From NCBI RefSeq assembly GCF_001280005.1, contig NZ_LGDW01000478.1:40916-104915 (forward strand): DNA of 64,000 nucleotides, in the 5' to 3' direction. Under the pieces are notes generated by a model, which saw nothing but the letters and a program-made list of their open reading frames with translations, was not told where the DNA came from and made no database searches. The position numbers were made by a program, and so were the translations under genes. Numbering within the stretch: position 1 is the stretch's first letter; each line of letters opens with the position of its first letter. Below are positions 1 through 9,998 of the stretch, piece by piece. The DNA is from Streptomyces sp. NRRL WC-3618. GTDB lineage: Bacteria; Actinomycetota; Actinomycetes; Streptomycetales; Streptomycetaceae.

Positions 1-574
1 CGAAGAACCCGCTCATCGGGTCGCTGATGCCGTGCAGCCTGCGCGGGAACAGGGACTTGGTCAGCCAGGTCGCCAGGCGGGACACCGCCACCCGGTAGCT
101 GCCCGCGAGGCCGGCCCGGCTGCCGCCCTTGATGTACCGGGAGGCGACCACGAGCCCGGCGTTGGCCCGCTCGCCGGTGGCCACCAACTCCGGTACCAGG
201 GACGGCGGATGCTGGCAGTCGCCGTCCATGACGACGATCCAGTCGGAGGTCGCCGCCTTCAGGCCCTCGACGACCGCGCCACCGAGCCCGCCGACCGCCT
301 CCTCGCGGTGGATGACGGTGACGGGGAACGGGCAGTCCTGCGCGGCCTCGGTGATCACCTCGGGGGTGTCGTCGGTGGAGTCGTCGACGAAGATGACCTC
401 GCAGGGCAGCCGCGTCGGCACCGACTCGGTGATCCGGCGCAGCAACTCCCCGATGTTCGCGGACTCGTTGAAGGTCGGTACGACGATGGTGACGGCACCG
501 GGCTCGGCGACTTCGGCCGCGCGTACGGCCGGATCGCCCAGTTCGCCGGGGACTGTGAACTCGAAGCTGCTCAT
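1..574 (-). CDS. Glycosyltransferase family 2 (polyprenol-phosphate mannosyltransferase type), partial at window edge
   Basis: About 191 N-terminal residues are visible; the C-terminus lies beyond base 1. The GT-A nucleotide-sugar fold is recognisable: a VVPTFNE start to the domain, the VDDSTDDT acidic loop and the MDGDCQHPP stretch that carries the metal-binding DxD-like residues, followed by VASRYIKGGS. This pattern is typical of dolichyl/polyprenyl-phosphate mannose synthases, which load a sugar onto a lipid carrier at the inner face of the membrane. The start ATG (572-574) overlaps the stop of the upstream polytopic gene by four bases (ATGA), so the two are translationally coupled. A membrane glycosyltransferase upstream that uses lipid-linked sugar would be a natural partner. 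The exact sugar and acceptor cannot be read from the sequence. Confidence 0.88.
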   Translation of the reverse strand, partial: MSSFEFTVPGELGDPAVRAAEVAEPGAVTIVVPTFNESANIGELLRRITESVPTRLPCEVIFVDDSTDDTPEVITEAAQDCPFPVTVIHREEAVGGLGGAVVEGLKAATSDWIVVMDGDCQHPPSLVPELVATGERANAGLVVASRYIKGGSRAGLAGSYRVAVSRLATWLTKSLFPRRLHGISDPMSGFF

Positions 575-2232
575 CGGGTGCCTCCGGTGGCGTCGATGCT
601 GCGGATCTCGATCCGGTCGTCGCCGGCGCCGAAGGTGGCCACCGGGCGCGAATGTTCCATCGCGGCCCTGACGTTGGGCAACTGGACCGCGTCGCGCCGT
701 ACTGTCGGAGAGGCGACGACATAGTCCAGGTCCTTCCAGCCCCTGGGCATCGTCTTCGTCACCGCCGGGTCGAGGTCGGCCTTGTAGAACCAGATGACGC
801 CGCGCCCGGGCTGGTACCCGGCGTGCACGAGGTCGAGCCACAGCGCGTCGTCGACGAGCACCCGGGTGTGCGCCGGGTCGGCGACCTCGGTCGCGAGCCA
901 GTGGGAGGCGGCCCGGTAGGGGGCGTTGGCGTCGGCGGTGAGGGCGGTACGGTCACCGTCGTACCAGCGCGGTACGACGAACGCGGCCAAGGCGGTGACG
1001 AAGAGCGTGGCAACCGCGTACCGCGCCCAGGTGAGTTGCCGCCGCTCCCCCTCGGTGCGCCGCCGGCGCAGTACCGCGTGGGTGACGCTCGCGACGCCTC
1101 CGGCGAGGACCAGGGCGAGGAAGGGCAGCGCCTGGATGACGTACATCGCGGGCAGATAGCCGCTGGGGCGCATCGCGACCAGGGCGAGGATGCCGACGGT
1201 GAGGGCCGGTCCGGCCAGGGCGCGGGCGGTGACCGACCAGCGCCAGGAGGCGATGAGGAGCAGGGCGCCGGCGAGGCCGCCGAGGGGCAGGACACGGTCG
1301 TAGTAGAGCCAGGACCGCAGGACTCCGTACGAGCCGGAGCCCGTGTCGAGGATGAAACCCGAACCGGGCCTGGTCATCTGGTACTTGAGCCCGTCGAACA
1401 GCGAGACATGGCCGCCGCCCGGGAACAACTCGCCCTTGAGCAGGGCGAACAAGGGGTACGAGAGGCCGATCAGGGCGCAGGCGGTGATGGCGCCGGTGAG
1501 CGCGAACTTACGGGTGTCGCGGTGGCCGTGCCGCCACATGGTGACCAGCAGGGCGGGCAGGATGACGAGCATCGTCTCCTTGGTGAGCACCGCCGCCGCG
1601 GCCGCCAGACCGGCGGCGAAGTGGTGCCACAGGTGGCGGCTCGGGGAGGCCGCGAGGGTGAAGGCGACCAGCACCCACATCACCGCGATGTTGTCGAGGA
1701 AGATCTCCCGCTGAAGCACGACCGACAGCGGCGACAGCCCGAACAGTGCCATGGCCAGCCCCGCGGCCCAGCGGGGCAGCGACAGACGGCGCCCCAGGAC
1801 GTAGACGAGGACCGCGCTGACCGCGCTGACCAGCAGCATCGCGACGCGCATCGAGCCGACGGTCATCGAGTCGGGGCTGAGCAGCGACGGTATCCAGGTC
1901 AGGGCGGCTATCTGTATCCAGCCTAGGGGCGGATGGTCGTACCAGTAGGTGTAGTGGGCGAGGCCCCTGCCCTGCTGCACGGACCACGCCTGGGCGAGGT
2001 AGGTGCCCTCGTCGTCGCTGAGGGTCGGATAGTCGGCGATGTTCCAGCCCTGCACGACCATGATGGCCACGAGCAGGAGTCCGCAGGTCAGAAGGTCGGG
2101 CCGGGCGGCTCGGAGGCGGCCGGCGCGGGTCGGCGGCGGAGTCGGCCGGGGGGCAGAACCCGTTTCGGGCGCAGGCTGCCGCTGTGCGGGGACCTTGGGA
2201 ACCGTGGTCACCGCAGGAAGGATGGAGGTCAC
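571..2232 (-). CDS. Polytopic membrane glycosyltransferase (GT39/ArnT-like)
   Basis: The product is 553 residues with a proline-rich cytoplasmic N-terminus and roughly ten or more hydrophobic helices. Just after the first helix come acidic residues in the SDDEGTYLAQAW stretch, and YWYDHPPLGW follows. These are hallmarks of PMT/ArnT-type GT-C enzymes, which move a sugar from a polyprenyl-phosphate donor to an extracytoplasmic acceptor. The C-terminal part is a soluble extracellular domain. Translation starts at GTG 2230-2232, overlapping the stop of the upstream glycosyltransferase by four bases, and its own stop overlaps the next start. The three genes therefore form a tight operon, probably for a cell-surface glycan or protein glycosylation. 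The acceptor is unknown. Confidence 0.85.
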   Translation of the reverse strand: MTSILPAVTTVPKVPAQRQPAPETGSAPRPTPPPTRAGRLRAARPDLLTCGLLLVAIMVVQGWNIADYPTLSDDEGTYLAQAWSVQQGRGLAHYTYWYDHPPLGWIQIAALTWIPSLLSPDSMTVGSMRVAMLLVSAVSAVLVYVLGRRLSLPRWAAGLAMALFGLSPLSVVLQREIFLDNIAVMWVLVAFTLAASPSRHLWHHFAAGLAAAAAVLTKETMLVILPALLVTMWRHGHRDTRKFALTGAITACALIGLSYPLFALLKGELFPGGGHVSLFDGLKYQMTRPGSGFILDTGSGSYGVLRSWLYYDRVLPLGGLAGALLLIASWRWSVTARALAGPALTVGILALVAMRPSGYLPAMYVIQALPFLALVLAGGVASVTHAVLRRRRTEGERRQLTWARYAVATLFVTALAAFVVPRWYDGDRTALTADANAPYRAASHWLATEVADPAHTRVLVDDALWLDLVHAGYQPGRGVIWFYKADLDPAVTKTMPRGWKDLDYVVASPTVRRDAVQLPNVRAAMEHSRPVATFGAGDDRIEIRSIDATGGTR

Positions 2233-3515
2233 GCGAGAACGTCCTCTCGGAACTCACCGGTGTTGAGGTGTGCGCCGACGTGACTGGTCAACTCCCAGTC
2301 GTTGCGCCCGCGTTGCTCGCGCCAGACGGCGCGCACGGCCGCCCCGGCGAGGAGCACCTGGTAGAAGGGGCCGCCCACGATGAGCTTGAGATAGTGGACG
2401 GGGCGGACCCTCAGGCCGTACTGCTTGCCGAAGTCGTGCAGTCCGACGAGCTCGAAGACGAAGGTGACGAGCGCCGTGACGGCCGGCAGGAAGGTGATGA
2501 AGGCGACGGAGACGGGCACGTCGAGGAAGAGCGCGACGGCCACGTTGAGCGGGATCACCACTCCGGAGATCGCCTGGAGATAGGGCGTCATCAGGGTGTA
2601 GCGGGCGAGCAACCGCTGCCCGAATCCCGGGAGTTGCTTCCAGTCCCGTTTCCGGTACACCTGAAGGAAGCCCTGGTTCCAGCGGGTGCGCTGCTTGAGC
2701 AGCGACATCAGCGAGCCCGGGGTCTCCTCCTTGGTCACCATGTCGGAGTCGTAGGCGACGACGACCTTCTTGCCGACGCTGGACAGCCGTACGCCCAGGT
2801 CGCAGTCCTCGGCAAGGCAGTCGGGGTCCCAGCCGTCCGCGTCCCGCAGCACCTCGGTCCGTACGAAGACGGTGTTGCCGCCGAGCGGGATGAACCCCTT
2901 CTGCGCGTGCAGATGGAGCCGCGACCGGAACCAGAAGAAGTACTCCAGGCAGTTGCGCAGGCTGTACCAGCTGGAGTGGAAGTTGATGAGCTGGACGCCG
3001 CCCTGGACGACGTCCGCGCCAGTGGTCCTGAACGCGTGGTCGACGTGCGCGAGCAGCTCCGGGTGGACCTGGTCCTCGGCGTCGAAGACCCCGACGATGT
3101 CGCCGCGGCAGTGCGGCAACGCCGTGTTCATGGCCTTTGGCTTGTTCTTCTTCTCGTGGGTGTCCACGACGACCCGGACGCGCGGATCACGTTCGGCGGC
3201 CCGCTCGGCCACCGCCGCCGTCTCGGGGTCGTCGTGCCCCACGATGACGATGATCTCGAAGTCGGTATGACTGGATTCGAGGAGGCGCTGGATGGTGTGG
3301 TCCAGTACGGCCTGCTCGTGCCGGGCGGGCAGCAGGAGCGAGAACGACAGCCCCCCACCGCCGTCCGGTCTGCTGAATCGGGTGGAGGCGAGCACTTCCG
3401 GCGTACGCCAGGCGTGCATCTGCCACCACAAGGTGAAGGCGGCCATCCAGAACAGAGCCAGCGATATGGCCGCGATGAAGACATACGTAAGCAACAGATC
3501 CCCCCAGATCCCCAA
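2229..3515 (-). CDS. Processive-type family 2 glycosyltransferase with membrane helices
   Basis: The product is 428 residues. An N-terminal transmembrane segment is followed by a GT2 catalytic domain with the second aspartate motif in VFDAEDQVHPE, the acceptor-side ED in LAEDCDLG, and a QRTRW (QxxRW) motif near residue 260. Two to four C-terminal helices follow. The combination DxD plus ED plus QxxRW is that of cellulose synthase/hyaluronan synthase-like processive transferases, which polymerise a sugar and feed it through the membrane. It is the first gene of the minus-strand operon. The start is uncertain: the longest frame begins with TTG at 3515, with an AGGGGG only about two bases upstream, and no ATG or GTG is better placed. 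Confidence 0.83.
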   Translation of the reverse strand: MGIWGDLLLTYVFIAAISLALFWMAAFTLWWQMHAWRTPEVLASTRFSRPDGGGGLSFSLLLPARHEQAVLDHTIQRLLESSHTDFEIIVIVGHDDPETAAVAERAAERDPRVRVVVDTHEKKNKPKAMNTALPHCRGDIVGVFDAEDQVHPELLAHVDHAFRTTGADVVQGGVQLINFHSSWYSLRNCLEYFFWFRSRLHLHAQKGFIPLGGNTVFVRTEVLRDADGWDPDCLAEDCDLGVRLSSVGKKVVVAYDSDMVTKEETPGSLMSLLKQRTRWNQGFLQVYRKRDWKQLPGFGQRLLARYTLMTPYLQAISGVVIPLNVAVALFLDVPVSVAFITFLPAVTALVTFVFELVGLHDFGKQYGLRVRPVHYLKLIVGGPFYQVLLAGAAVRAVWREQRGRNDWELTSHVGAHLNTGEFREDVLA

Positions 3516-3728
3516 ACCCCCTGTCGCGACAGTGAGTTACCTCTGCCGCGTCCCGGTGGAGAACTTAGGGGGGAAGTGTGAATGGCACGAACTCTTCCGA
3601 TAAATAACATGTTTCGGAACAGTGGACCCCTCTAGCGGGATGTGTCCGAACACGTCCGTAAATCTCGCGCGCCGAAGGCACCTCGAGATGTCGCGTTACC
3701 TCCGGTAATGCCCTGGTGGGAGCCGCCC

Positions 3729-5786
3729 TCAGCCGCCCAACGCGACGCGCAGACGCTCCGGATCGGTCGTCGGAGCGTCACAGGTGAAGTTACGGCAGAC
3801 GTACGCGGTCGGTTCACCGCCGACGAGGATCCGCCCGGCGAGCAACGGCAACTCGTCACTGTCCGCTACCCCCGCGGCGACCACGGCCCCCGGAGCGGTA
3901 CCCAGAAGTGCCGTACGGTGCAGAACAGCTGTGGCCGGATCACCGAGCGAAGGACCGACCACCGCGACCTCCCGCGGCCCGTCGAGCAACGCCTCGGCGA
4001 CAGCGAGCCCCCACCCGATGAACCGCGGCACACGCGGCCCGAGCGCCTTCACGACACCCAATGCCCGCTCGGCGGCGGCCCGATGGGGCTCCGACCCGGT
4101 GTGCGCGGCATAACCGAGCAACGCCCCAGCCGCCGCGCTCCACCCGGAGGGCACCGCGTTGTCGGTCGGGTCCTGCGGCCGCCGGATGAGCTGCTCGGCG
4201 TCGCTGGCCGTGTCATACAGCGCACCCGACTCCGCGTCGACGAACCGCGTGAGCACATGGTCGAGCAGGAGCCCGGCGAACTCCAGCCACACCCCTTCCC
4301 CCGTCACGGAAGCCAGCGCGAGGAACCCCTCGGCGACATCGGCGTAGTCCTCCAACACCCCGGCGTTCGCCCCGACTTGCCCGTCCTTGCTGGTACGGGC
4401 GAGGTGGGCCCGGTCGTCCAGGTGAACCCGTACGAGGAGATCGGCGGCGGCCAGCGCGGCGTCCACGAGATCGGGCCTCTCGAAGTAGGCGCCGGTCTCC
4501 GCGAGCGCGGCGATCGCGAGCCCGTTCCAGGCGGCGACCACCTTGTCGTCCCGCCCCGGAGCGGGCCGCCCACCACGGGCGGCAAGCAACCGCGCCTTGA
4601 TGGAATCGACCTTCTCGGCGTCGAACACGCCCTCTTGCTGCGGAAGTTGGAGAACAGAGGCGCCCTCCTCGAACGTCCCCTCCACCGTGACCCCGAAGTA
4701 GTGCGCGGCAAGCCCCGCGTCCTCGGCACCGAGCACCTCGGCGAGCTGGGCCGGCGTCCAGACGTAGTAGGCGCCCTCGACGTGCTTGCCGGTCCCGTCG
4801 TCGCTGTCGGCGTCGAGCGCGGACGCGAAGCCGCCTTCAACGGTGCGGAGTTCACGCACCATGAAGTCGGCGGTCTCCAGGGCGACGCGCCGCGCGAGCT
4901 CGCTGAGTTCATCAGCGACTCCGTCGCGGGCGGTGGCACGCCACAGGTGGGCATAAACCCGACAGAGCAGAGCATTGTCGTACAGCATCTTCTCGAAGTG
5001 GGGCACCACCCACTCCCGGTCCACGGAGTACCGGGCGAACCCGCCGCCGAGCTGGTCGTAGATCCCGCCCCGGGCCATGCGCTCGCAGGTGTCCTGGGCC
5101 ATCTGCAGCGCCCCCTCGGCCCCCGTACGAGCGCTGTGCCTCAGCAGGAACTCCAGGACCATGGACGGCGGGAACTTCGGCGCCCCGCCGAATCCGCCGC
5201 GCTGGGCGTCGTACTCCCGGGTCAGCCCGAGCAACGCCCGCGCCTGCTCCTCCTCGCCGGGCGCCTCGGCCGCGCCGTACTCGATCTCGCGTCCGGCGAG
5301 GTCACGCACGATCTTCTGAGCGACCTCGGCAACCTCGTCGCGCCGATCGGCCCAGGCGGCGCGGACCCCCTCCAGCACCTCACGGAAGGAGGGCATGCCA
5401 CTGCGCGGCGCGGGCGGGAAGTAGGTGCCGAAGTAGAAGGGCTCGGCGTCCGGGGTCAGAAACACCGTCATGGGCCAGCCGCCCTGGCCGGTCGCCGCCT
5501 GGACGGCCTCCATGTAGACGGCGTCGACGTCGGGACGCTCCTCACGGTCGACCTTGACATTGACGAAGTGCTCGTTGAGGTAGTCGGCGGTGACCTGGTC
5601 CTCGAAGGACTCGTGGGCCATGACGTGACACCAGTGGCAGCTGCTGTACCCCACGCTCAGCAGGACCGGTTTGCCGCTGCGCCGCGCCTCCTCGAACGCC
5701 TCCTCCGACCAGGGCCACCAGTCGACCGGGTTGTCGGCGTGCTGGAGGAGGTAGGGGGACGTCTCATGGGCCAGTCGGTTCGGCAT
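3729..5786 (-). CDS. DUF255 / thioredoxin-domain protein (YyaL / SPATA20 family)
   Basis: The product is 685 residues. The N-terminus [19 protein letters not shown] is the signature of this widely conserved family. A thioredoxin-like fold follows with a CxxC pair in SSCHWCHVM (Cys50 and Cys53). The remaining ~500 residues form an (alpha/alpha)6-barrel region resembling N-acylglucosamine epimerase/mannosidase-like enzymes, with [12 protein letters not shown] and [10 protein letters not shown]. The cellular role is not established; a redox or carbohydrate-related function has been proposed for the family. I place the start at ATG 5786, with an AGGATGG eight bases upstream, rather than at ATG 5795, because family members begin with MPNRLA. 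It is separated from both flanking genes and appears monocistronic. Confidence 0.93.
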   Translation of the reverse strand: MPNRLAHETSPYLLQHADNPVDWWPWSEEAFEEARRSGKPVLLSVGYSSCHWCHVMAHESFEDQVTADYLNEHFVNVKVDREERPDVDAVYMEAVQAATGQGGWPMTVFLTPDAEPFYFGTYFPPAPRSGMPSFREVLEGVRAAWADRRDEVAEVAQKIVRDLAGREIEYGAAEAPGEEEQARALLGLTREYDAQRGGFGGAPKFPPSMVLEFLLRHSARTGAEGALQMAQDTCERMARGGIYDQLGGGFARYSVDREWVVPHFEKMLYDNALLCRVYAHLWRATARDGVADELSELARRVALETADFMVRELRTVEGGFASALDADSDDGTGKHVEGAYYVWTPAQLAEVLGAEDAGLAAHYFGVTVEGTFEEGASVLQLPQQEGVFDAEKVDSIKARLLAARGGRPAPGRDDKVVAAWNGLAIAALAETGAYFERPDLVDAALAAADLLVRVHLDDRAHLARTSKDGQVGANAGVLEDYADVAEGFLALASVTGEGVWLEFAGLLLDHVLTRFVDAESGALYDTASDAEQLIRRPQDPTDNAVPSGWSAAAGALLGYAAHTGSEPHRAAAERALGVVKALGPRVPRFIGWGLAVAEALLDGPREVAVVGPSLGDPATAVLHRTALLGTAPGAVVAAGVADSDELPLLAGRILVGGEPTAYVCRNFTCDAPTTDPERLRVALGG

Positions 5787-5816
5787 GGGGTCCATCCTGC
5801 CGCAGGACCCGATCTG

Positions 5817-6497
5817 TCAGGCGCCAGGCGTGTCCCAGACGGTGACGTTCAGTTTTCCGGTGCCGGTGCTCGGGGCGGTGACGACCTTCAGGTAGGCGAC
5901 GCGGCCCTCGTCGGTCATCAGGCAGAAGCGGTCGCCCCGCTTCACGTCCGCCGTGTAGGTGCCATTGCGTTCCACGCTGTCGGCGCACTCGTCGGCCGTG
6001 GGGGCGGTCCCGGAGGCGGGCAGCGGAGCCAGCATGGACCCGGAGCCCGGCACGAACAGATTCGGGTCGCCGAGAGACGCGCCGAAGATGATGTCCGCGC
6101 CTTTGAGGGAGCTGCCCGACACGATCGGCTGGGCCGAGTCCAGTTCGATGTACGACCCGCTGTTGGTCGTGTCGGCGTCGACGACCTTCGGGCCGAACCG
6201 CGGGTGCACGGCCGTGGCGGCGCCGGAGGTCTTGGTGGGCGACTCGGGCTGCTGCTCCTGGCCGGTCTTCTCCGCCGGAGCGGACGAGCGCGCCGGCGCC
6301 GACGTCGGTGCCGACTCCGCGCCCTTGTCGTCCGACGAGCCCGGCCGGCTCACCAGCACCGTGACGAGCAGTCCCACAACAGGGATGACGATGCCCACGA
6401 CCCACCAGGCCCAGCGCGGCTGCTGCGGTCCCTGCGACGGCGGGTACGGCGGCGGCGCGTACGCCGGACCAGCCGGCGGCGGGTTCTGGCTTGCCAT
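5817..6497 (-). CDS. Membrane-anchored protein with extracytoplasmic domain, function unknown
   Basis: The product is 226 residues. A proline-rich cytoplasmic head (about residues 1-30, PPPYPPSQGPQQP) precedes one transmembrane helix, WAWWVVGIVIPVVGLLVTVL. A Ser/Ala/Glu-rich linker then leads into a roughly 130-residue domain with two cysteines (ADECADSVE and DRFCLMT) that may pair outside the cell. Similar head-helix-linker proteins are frequent in Streptomyces, often as ligand-sensing or lipoprotein-like surface proteins, but I recognise no named family. The start is ATG 6497, with a GGGGAGAA ribosome-binding site about eight bases upstream; the frame stays open further upstream without a convincing start. 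It ends 31 bases from the start of the DUF255 gene, on the same strand, so co-transcription is possible. Confidence 0.78.
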   Translation of the reverse strand: MASQNPPPAGPAYAPPPYPPSQGPQQPRWAWWVVGIVIPVVGLLVTVLVSRPGSSDDKGAESAPTSAPARSSAPAEKTGQEQQPESPTKTSGAATAVHPRFGPKVVDADTTNSGSYIELDSAQPIVSGSSLKGADIIFGASLGDPNLFVPGSGSMLAPLPASGTAPTADECADSVERNGTYTADVKRGDRFCLMTDEGRVAYLKVVTAPSTGTGKLNVTVWDTPGA

Positions 6498-6715
6498 GTC
6501 TTGTTCTCCCCGTTCGATACCTGTGATCACGATAGCCGCGCCGCGCCCCTCCCGCATCGACGGCTCCTCCCGCGTCACCCAGGTCGACCACGTCAACAGG
6601 TAGGCCCGGCACCGCGATCAGGGCCTCACGCCCCCTCGCCCCCATGCGCCGTACGCAGGACACTTGACCAAGGAGCCACCGGAAACAAGCCGTTGCTGCC
6701 AGAGGGGGACACACC

Positions 6716-9700
6716 ATGCGGGACAGCCACCGGGCGGAAGCCGAGCGGCTGTTGGGCCGGGCCGTGGAGGAAGAGGTACGGCGGTCCGGGGGGCGTACCG
6801 ACGGGAGCGCGCTGCTCACGCGGGCGCGCGCGGCGCTGGACGACATCGCGCAGTCGTCCGCCGAGGAGTACACGGCGTACACGCGGGCGCTCGACGAGGC
6901 GAAGGCCGGGCAGCTCACCTTCGGGCAGCGGTACGCCCGGGAGGGCGCCGGAACTCCCTTGCTGGTGGCTGCCGTTGCCGCCCTCGCCGCGGGCGTCGCC
7001 GACCTGGCGCTCGGCACCGGCGCGGCCCCCGCCGTGGGCGCGGCGCTGGCCGCGGGCGTGGTGGGCGCCGCCGCGACCGTCCTGAAGGTGACCGCCGCCC
7101 ATGTGCCGGCCGCCCATCATCGCGCCGGCGCGGTGAGCCAGCCCGGCGGTCCCGAACAGCTGCGGCTGACGTGGCTGACGGCGCTGGAGGTACGCGGCAT
7201 CCGTCCGTTCCTCGACCAGCAGCGGGTGCTCAGCGCGTCCACCGGGCCGAAGAAGTCGGGCCCGAGGCTGCGCGGCAGCGACAAGAGCGCGGCGGCCCGC
7301 AGCCGCAGCCTGCTGGAGCAGTCGTTCGCCCAACTCCCTGATCCGTACGAGCCGTTCGCGGGTCGGCGGCAGGAACTGGCCCGTATCCGGCAGTGGGTGC
7401 ACGCGGCCCGGGCGAGCACGGAGACCCGGCCGACCGTGGTCGTCCTGCACGGCGTGCCCGGCAGTGGCCGCAGCGCGCTCGCGATCCACGCGGCACACGA
7501 TCTGCGGGACCAGTTCCGGGGCGCGTGCGTGGTGGATCTGCGCGGCGACAGCCCTCAGGAACCGCCGCTGCCCACCCGCGACGCCCTGCTGCATCTGCTG
7601 AACCGGCTCGGCGCTTCCCGCGAGCAGTTGCTCTTCCGTGAGCGTTCATCACCGGACCAGCAGGTCAGAAGGCTGAGCGAGCTGTACAACCAGCACCTCA
7701 CCAGCGTCCCGGTGACCATCGTCCTGGACGACGCCCAGGACGCCGAGCAGGTCCGTACGCTCGTCCCGGAGCGCTCCGACAGTCTCGTCATCGTCACCTC
7801 CCGGGAGCCCCTCGCTCTCCCGGACGACCTGCCGTTCTGGGTCCATCAGCTGCCCGTCGAGGCCTTGGACGCGGCGGGCTCGGAGGAACTGCTGGGCGCG
7901 TGCGCGCAGGCGCAGCCCGGCCCCTACGACGCCGAATCCGCCGACCGGATACGGGAGTTGTGCGGGGGTCTGCCGCTGGCGCTGCGTATCGCGGGCTCCT
8001 CGCTCGGCCCGCGCAGCCAGCGCGGACTGGCCACGGACCTGGGCGCGTACGGCCCGGTGGAGCCGGTGGAGCGAGTGCTGTGGCTGCGCTACACCGACCA
8101 GTCGGAACCGGCCCGGAGGCTGCTGCGCAGGCTGGCGCTGGCCGGGCGGGCCTCGCTCGGCGCGGCGGCCGCCGCGGCCCTGCTGGCCACGGACCGGACG
8201 GAGGCGACCCGTCAGCTGGACGCGCTCGCCCGCGCCGGCCTCATCGACCACGTCCGGGGCAGCCGCTACCGCCTGCACGACCTGGTCCGCGCCTTCGCGC
8301 AGGCCCGCCTCCTCGACGAGGAGGAACCGGCGGAGCGCACGGCCGCGCAGGAACGTCTGATCGTGAGCTACGGCGAGCTCGCCGACTCGGTGCTGCGCCT
8401 GGTCGACGGCAACATGTCGACCCGCTCCGACCGCTTCAGTCCGCACGGTTTCACCTCCCTCGACGAGGCGCTGCGCTGGCTGGACGACGAGTCGAGCTTC
8501 ATCACGGCGACGCTGCGGCACGCGGAGGGCGTCAACCAGGCAGCCGTACTGAGCCTGTTGGGCGCCCTGTGCGACTACTGCCTGCTGCGCGGCGACCTCT
8601 ACCGGCTCGGCGAGATCAGTGAGCTCGCGGAGTCGGTGGACCAGGGTCTGCTGGTCCGCTCGGTGCAGTGGCGTACGGGGATCGCGGCCCGTCAGCTGGG
8701 CGAGCTGGACAAGGCGCGTACGACGCTCACCTCGGTCGTCGAGCTGTACATGGAGGCCCATCACGACGCCGGCGCCGCCCGGGCGCTGTGCTCGCTCGGT
8801 ATCACGCTGCACCATCAGGGCAACCTGATCGAGGCGGCGGCGAAGCTCCAGGAGGCCCTGGAGCTCCAGCAGGCCCCCGAACTGGCGACCGACCGCGCCT
8901 GGACGATGCACGCCCTCGCCGCCGTGGAACGCGACCGCTCCCGTCTCGCCGAGTCCTGGGACCTGCTGACCCGTTCCCTGGTCCTGCACAAGGAGGGCGA
9001 GTCGATCCACGGCGAGGCGTGGGCCCACTTCCAGCTCGGCCAGCTGGGCCTGCGCATGGGCGACGTCCCGCGCGCCGAGTCCGAACTGCGCACAGCCCTC
9101 GAGCTGTACGGCCGTACACGCGACGCCCGTGGCGAGGCCTGGGCCCTGACCCAGCTGGCCCGGGCCCGGCTGGTCGCCGGAGACGCGTCGGCGGCGGTGG
9201 ACGGGCTGCGCCGGGCGGCGTCGGTGCACCGGGACAACGAGGACGCGCGCGGCGAGGCGTGGTCGGTCTACTACCTGGGCCAGTCGCTGGAGGAGACGGG
9301 CAACCTGGATCTCGCGGTTCGCGAGCTGGAACGTTCCCGCACGATGTTCTCCCGCATCCGGGACGTCTACGGCCTGGCCTGCGCCCGCCATCACTCGGCC
9401 CGTGTCACCCGCGACCAGCGGGCCGTCCAGACGGGCTCGCTGCGCAACTCGGGCTTCGCCCGCCAGCTCCTGGTGGACGCCCGCGCCGACTTCCAGCGCA
9501 TCGGGGTGGCCCACGGCGAGGCCTGGACGTGCCTGGAGCTGGCGGTCGTCGACGCGGGCAACTCCCGCGCCCAGCAGGCGCTGGCCCTGTGCGACGAGGC
9601 GATCGGCCTGTTCACCTCGTACGGCGACCGGCGCGGCGAGGACTGGGCGCGCTTCCTTCGCTGCACCCTCCTGCCGTACGCGGCCCCCGGTGGCGTCGAC

Positions 9701-9922
9701 ATCGGCACGGCGGTGGCCCAGGAGGAGCTGGCCCAGCTCTCCCGTGGCCGCCACCCGTCCCGTGACGAGAAGCTCGACGAGTACGTCGACGCCTACCGGC
9801 TCCTTCTGGAGCGCGGGGTGGCCCTGGAGTCGGGCTGGCAGGCGTGGCGCCTTGGCATGGTCCCGAACCGGCACGCCCGGGAGGTCATGGGGGTGCCGGT
9901 GACGGCGGCCGGCCGACGGTAG
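6716..9922 (+). CDS. STAND/NB-ARC-like ATPase with C-terminal TPR repeats
   Basis: The product is 1068 residues. Residues 1-75 are a charged helical head, and residues 78-130 are an Ala/Val/Gly-rich hydrophobic stretch that could be one or two membrane helices. A P-loop NTPase follows: Walker A GVPGSGRSA at 246-254, Walker B TIVLDDAQ near 330, and the GLPLALRIAGSSL motif near 420, typical of NB-ARC/STAND switches. A winged-helix-like segment and then TPRs fill residues ~640-1050. The phrase GEAW or GEDW recurs five times in these repeats, indicating a lineage-specific repeat unit. Such proteins sense a ligand through their repeats and switch an N-terminal effector through ATP-dependent oligomerisation. 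Here there is no SARP DNA-binding domain as in AfsR, so the output is unknown. The RBS AGAGGGGGA precedes the ATG. Confidence 0.88.
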   Translation: MRDSHRAEAERLLGRAVEEEVRRSGGRTDGSALLTRARAALDDIAQSSAEEYTAYTRALDEAKAGQLTFGQRYAREGAGTPLLVAAVAALAAGVADLALGTGAAPAVGAALAAGVVGAAATVLKVTAAHVPAAHHRAGAVSQPGGPEQLRLTWLTALEVRGIRPFLDQQRVLSASTGPKKSGPRLRGSDKSAAARSRSLLEQSFAQLPDPYEPFAGRRQELARIRQWVHAARASTETRPTVVVLHGVPGSGRSALAIHAAHDLRDQFRGACVVDLRGDSPQEPPLPTRDALLHLLNRLGASREQLLFRERSSPDQQVRRLSELYNQHLTSVPVTIVLDDAQDAEQVRTLVPERSDSLVIVTSREPLALPDDLPFWVHQLPVEALDAAGSEELLGACAQAQPGPYDAESADRIRELCGGLPLALRIAGSSLGPRSQRGLATDLGAYGPVEPVERVLWLRYTDQSEPARRLLRRLALAGRASLGAAAAAALLATDRTEATRQLDALARAGLIDHVRGSRYRLHDLVRAFAQARLLDEEEPAERTAAQERLIVSYGELADSVLRLVDGNMSTRSDRFSPHGFTSLDEALRWLDDESSFITATLRHAEGVNQAAVLSLLGALCDYCLLRGDLYRLGEISELAESVDQGLLVRSVQWRTGIAARQLGELDKARTTLTSVVELYMEAHHDAGAARALCSLGITLHHQGNLIEAAAKLQEALELQQAPELATDRAWTMHALAAVERDRSRLAESWDLLTRSLVLHKEGESIHGEAWAHFQLGQLGLRMGDVPRAESELRTALELYGRTRDARGEAWALTQLARARLVAGDASAAVDGLRRAASVHRDNEDARGEAWSVYYLGQSLEETGNLDLAVRELERSRTMFSRIRDVYGLACARHHSARVTRDQRAVQTGSLRNSGFARQLLVDARADFQRIGVAHGEAWTCLELAVVDAGNSRAQQALALCDEAIGLFTSYGDRRGEDWARFLRCTLLPYAAPGGVDIGTAVAQEELAQLSRGRHPSRDEKLDEYVDAYRLLLERGVALESGWQAWRLGMVPNRHAREVMGVPVTAAGRR

Positions 9923-9998
9923 GCCGGCGGTGGATCGGCGGTGGATCGGCGGTAGGACGCGACGCGCGGTCACCGGGTGCCGGGCACCCGGTGCCGCC

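Noticed and set aside
3642..7085. A very long open frame on the plus strand opposite the DUF255 gene
   Set aside because: It is an antisense shadow from G/C-rich third positions; its product is Arg/Gly/Pro-rich with no motif, whereas the minus strand encodes a recognised family.
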